DNA of 64,000 nt, taken from positions 6,718,501 to 6,782,500 of the forward strand of contig OZ024869.1 of assembly GCA_964017185.1 (NCBI GenBank). The letters run 5' to 3'. The first letter of the stretch is position 1, and each line of letters begins with the position of its first letter. Source of the DNA: Rugalucina vietnamica (taxonomy: Eukaryota > Mollusca > Bivalvia > Lucinida > Lucinidae). Of this stretch, positions 62,655 to 64,000 are shown piece by piece. The translations under genes were made by a program, and so were the position numbers. The notes below the pieces were generated by a model that did not search any database, was not told the DNA's origin, and was given only the letters and a program-made list of their open reading frames with translations.

Positions 62655-64000
62655 CCCCATCAAGAAACATAAGAGAAATGTGTATAAATATCAGAAAGGT
62701 GATTATGAATCTATGAAAGGTGATGCCCTTAAATTTGCAAATGAGAGAAATCAAAGCAGATATCAGAAAACAGCATGAGTTGTATGTAAATAACTTGGTT
62801 GGTGATGTTAAGGCTAATCCAAGAGATTCTTATCGGTACATAAATAGTCAGAAAAAAGATGTTCAAGGTATCCCCCCTTTGAAAAAGCGAAATGGAAGTG
62901 GTCTTGCTGAATCAGATTTTGAAAAGGCTGGTGAATTCATTGGTCAGTTTTCGGATGTGTTCACCAAAACTGAACATGGCCAGGTCCCCCTTTTGAAGAG
63001 AAAAGCCCCGTTCATGGAAGACATAGTGGTATCCAAAGAAGGTGTAACAAAACTTCTGAAAGGTTTGAACCCGTCGAAAGCTTTAGGTCCTGATGAGTTT
63101 AACCCTAGAGTCCTTAAGGAATTGGCATCTGAGCTAGGTCCTGTTTTTGCACATCTTTTTCAACAGTCAATAGACTCGGGTGAAATCCCCAAAGAATGGT
63201 CTTTAGCAAACATTTGTCCCCTGTTCAAAAAGGCTGACAGGTCTCTTGCTTGCAACTATCGTCCAGTTTCCTTGACCTGCGTACCCTGCAAACTTCTGGA
63301 ACATATAATGTGTTCTAATATCATGTCTCATTTGGATCATCATAAGCTTTTGTCAGACAGGCAACATGCATTCAGGAAATCTCATAGTTGTGAAACCCAG
63401 TTAGCTACAGTGATTGATGACTGGGCAAAAATCTTAGAAAATCAAGGACAGGTTGATACATTTATCTTGGATTTTGAAAAAGCTATTGACACTCCTCCGC
63501 ATGAACTCCTTAAAAGCAAATTGTTCAGTTATGGAATTGGTGGGAAGACAATTAAATGGATTGATGCCTTCCTTTGCTATAGACAACAAAGAGTTGTGGT
63601 TAATGGCATTAAATCAGACTGGGCTCCTGTTGTATCTGGTGTCCCACAGGGCACCGTTCTTGGCCCCTTGTTGTTTTTTGTTGCATATAAATGATATCAC
63701 CTCAGATATTGAATCGGAAATCAGACTCTTTGCTGATGATTGTGTTTGTTATCGTGAAATTAAGAATGTGGAGGATACAGTGAAACTTCAGAAGAATATT
63801 GATCGATTGGGTAGTTGGGCCAGGAAATGGGGTATGAGATTCCAACCTGTCAAGTGCAATATGATGCAGCTGACGCATAAACGTACTAGTAAAATTCAGG
63901 CTTCTTACAAGCTTGAGGGTACTGTGTTGGAAAATGTTGAGAGTATCAAATATCTTCATGATCTTGGTGTAACAATAACTAAGGATTTAAAATGGAATAC
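62655..64000 (+). pseudogene. Reverse-transcriptase copy 2, runs off the window
   Basis: Same family as 59935-61070. Begins in frame KYQKGDYESMKGDALKFANE, shifts near 62740, then open 62720-63694: KALGPDEFNPRVLKELASEL, GEIPKEWSLANICPLFKK, SLACNYRPVSLTCVPCKLLE, SGVPQGTVLGPLLF. Shifts again near 63685 and continues EIRLFADDCVCYREIKN and SWARKWGMRFQPVKCNMMQL to the end. Better preserved than copy 1 but still broken. No endonuclease part within the window. Confidence 0.88.

Overview
This is an animal nuclear genome window of about 64 kb. It is AT-rich and repeat-dense, with short exons in long introns and GT..AG splice sites. Several repeat families have the layout of bivalve 'pearl'-type elements: terminal hairpins, a core of 150-180 bp tandem units and a short (ACGG)n run near the 3' end. 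That points to a bivalve or other mollusc. This is inferred from repeat style and gene structure, not from a database match.

The best-supported gene is on the minus strand, 34928 down to 18065. I assembled 13 coding exons by hand; all junctions keep frame and give a model of about 653 residues. In order it holds a CW zinc finger (W-x-Q-C-x4-C ... C ... C), a PWWP domain, a Lys/Ser-rich linker, an ARID DNA-binding domain and an acidic C-terminal coiled coil. CW plus PWWP is the ZCWPW1 arrangement (a dual H3K4me3/H3K36me3 reader). The added ARID is not part of the vertebrate ZCWPW1 architecture as I know it. Below it on the same strand lie three in-frame exons of a gene I do not recognise (17682-16698). 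Further down is what looks like the first coding exon of SCAP, the SREBP-escort membrane protein (4708-4596), whose remaining exons lie outside the window.

Layout: 1-4265 and 11783-16047 are an almost perfect 4.27 kb direct duplication rich in pearl-like family A. 4266-11782 holds a tRNA-related SINE, a tandem trimer of another tRNA-like unit, a GC-rich inverted-repeat element and pearl-like family B. 16.3-35 kb holds the genes, with two MITE families (T and F) whose ends repeatedly sit within 5-30 bp of exon borders, plus pearl-like families A, C and D in introns. 35-40 kb is mostly intergenic, with a CpG-richer stretch at 37.1-38.3 kb that may be the promoter. 40-42.8 kb is a 5'-truncated non-LTR retrotransposon. 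42.9-43.9 kb has two unusual GC-richer ORFs. 44.7-57 kb is repeats: a 277 bp dispersed repeat, a T5G4-rich inverted-repeat element, SINEs, two large fold-back elements and possibly an 8.5 kb element enclosing them. 57.2-64 kb holds four reverse-transcriptase relics and pearl-like family E.

No rRNA, CRISPR, operon or prokaryotic feature was seen. Exon borders were set by eye from splice consensus and phase; repeat borders are approximate unless a terminal inverted repeat is quoted.
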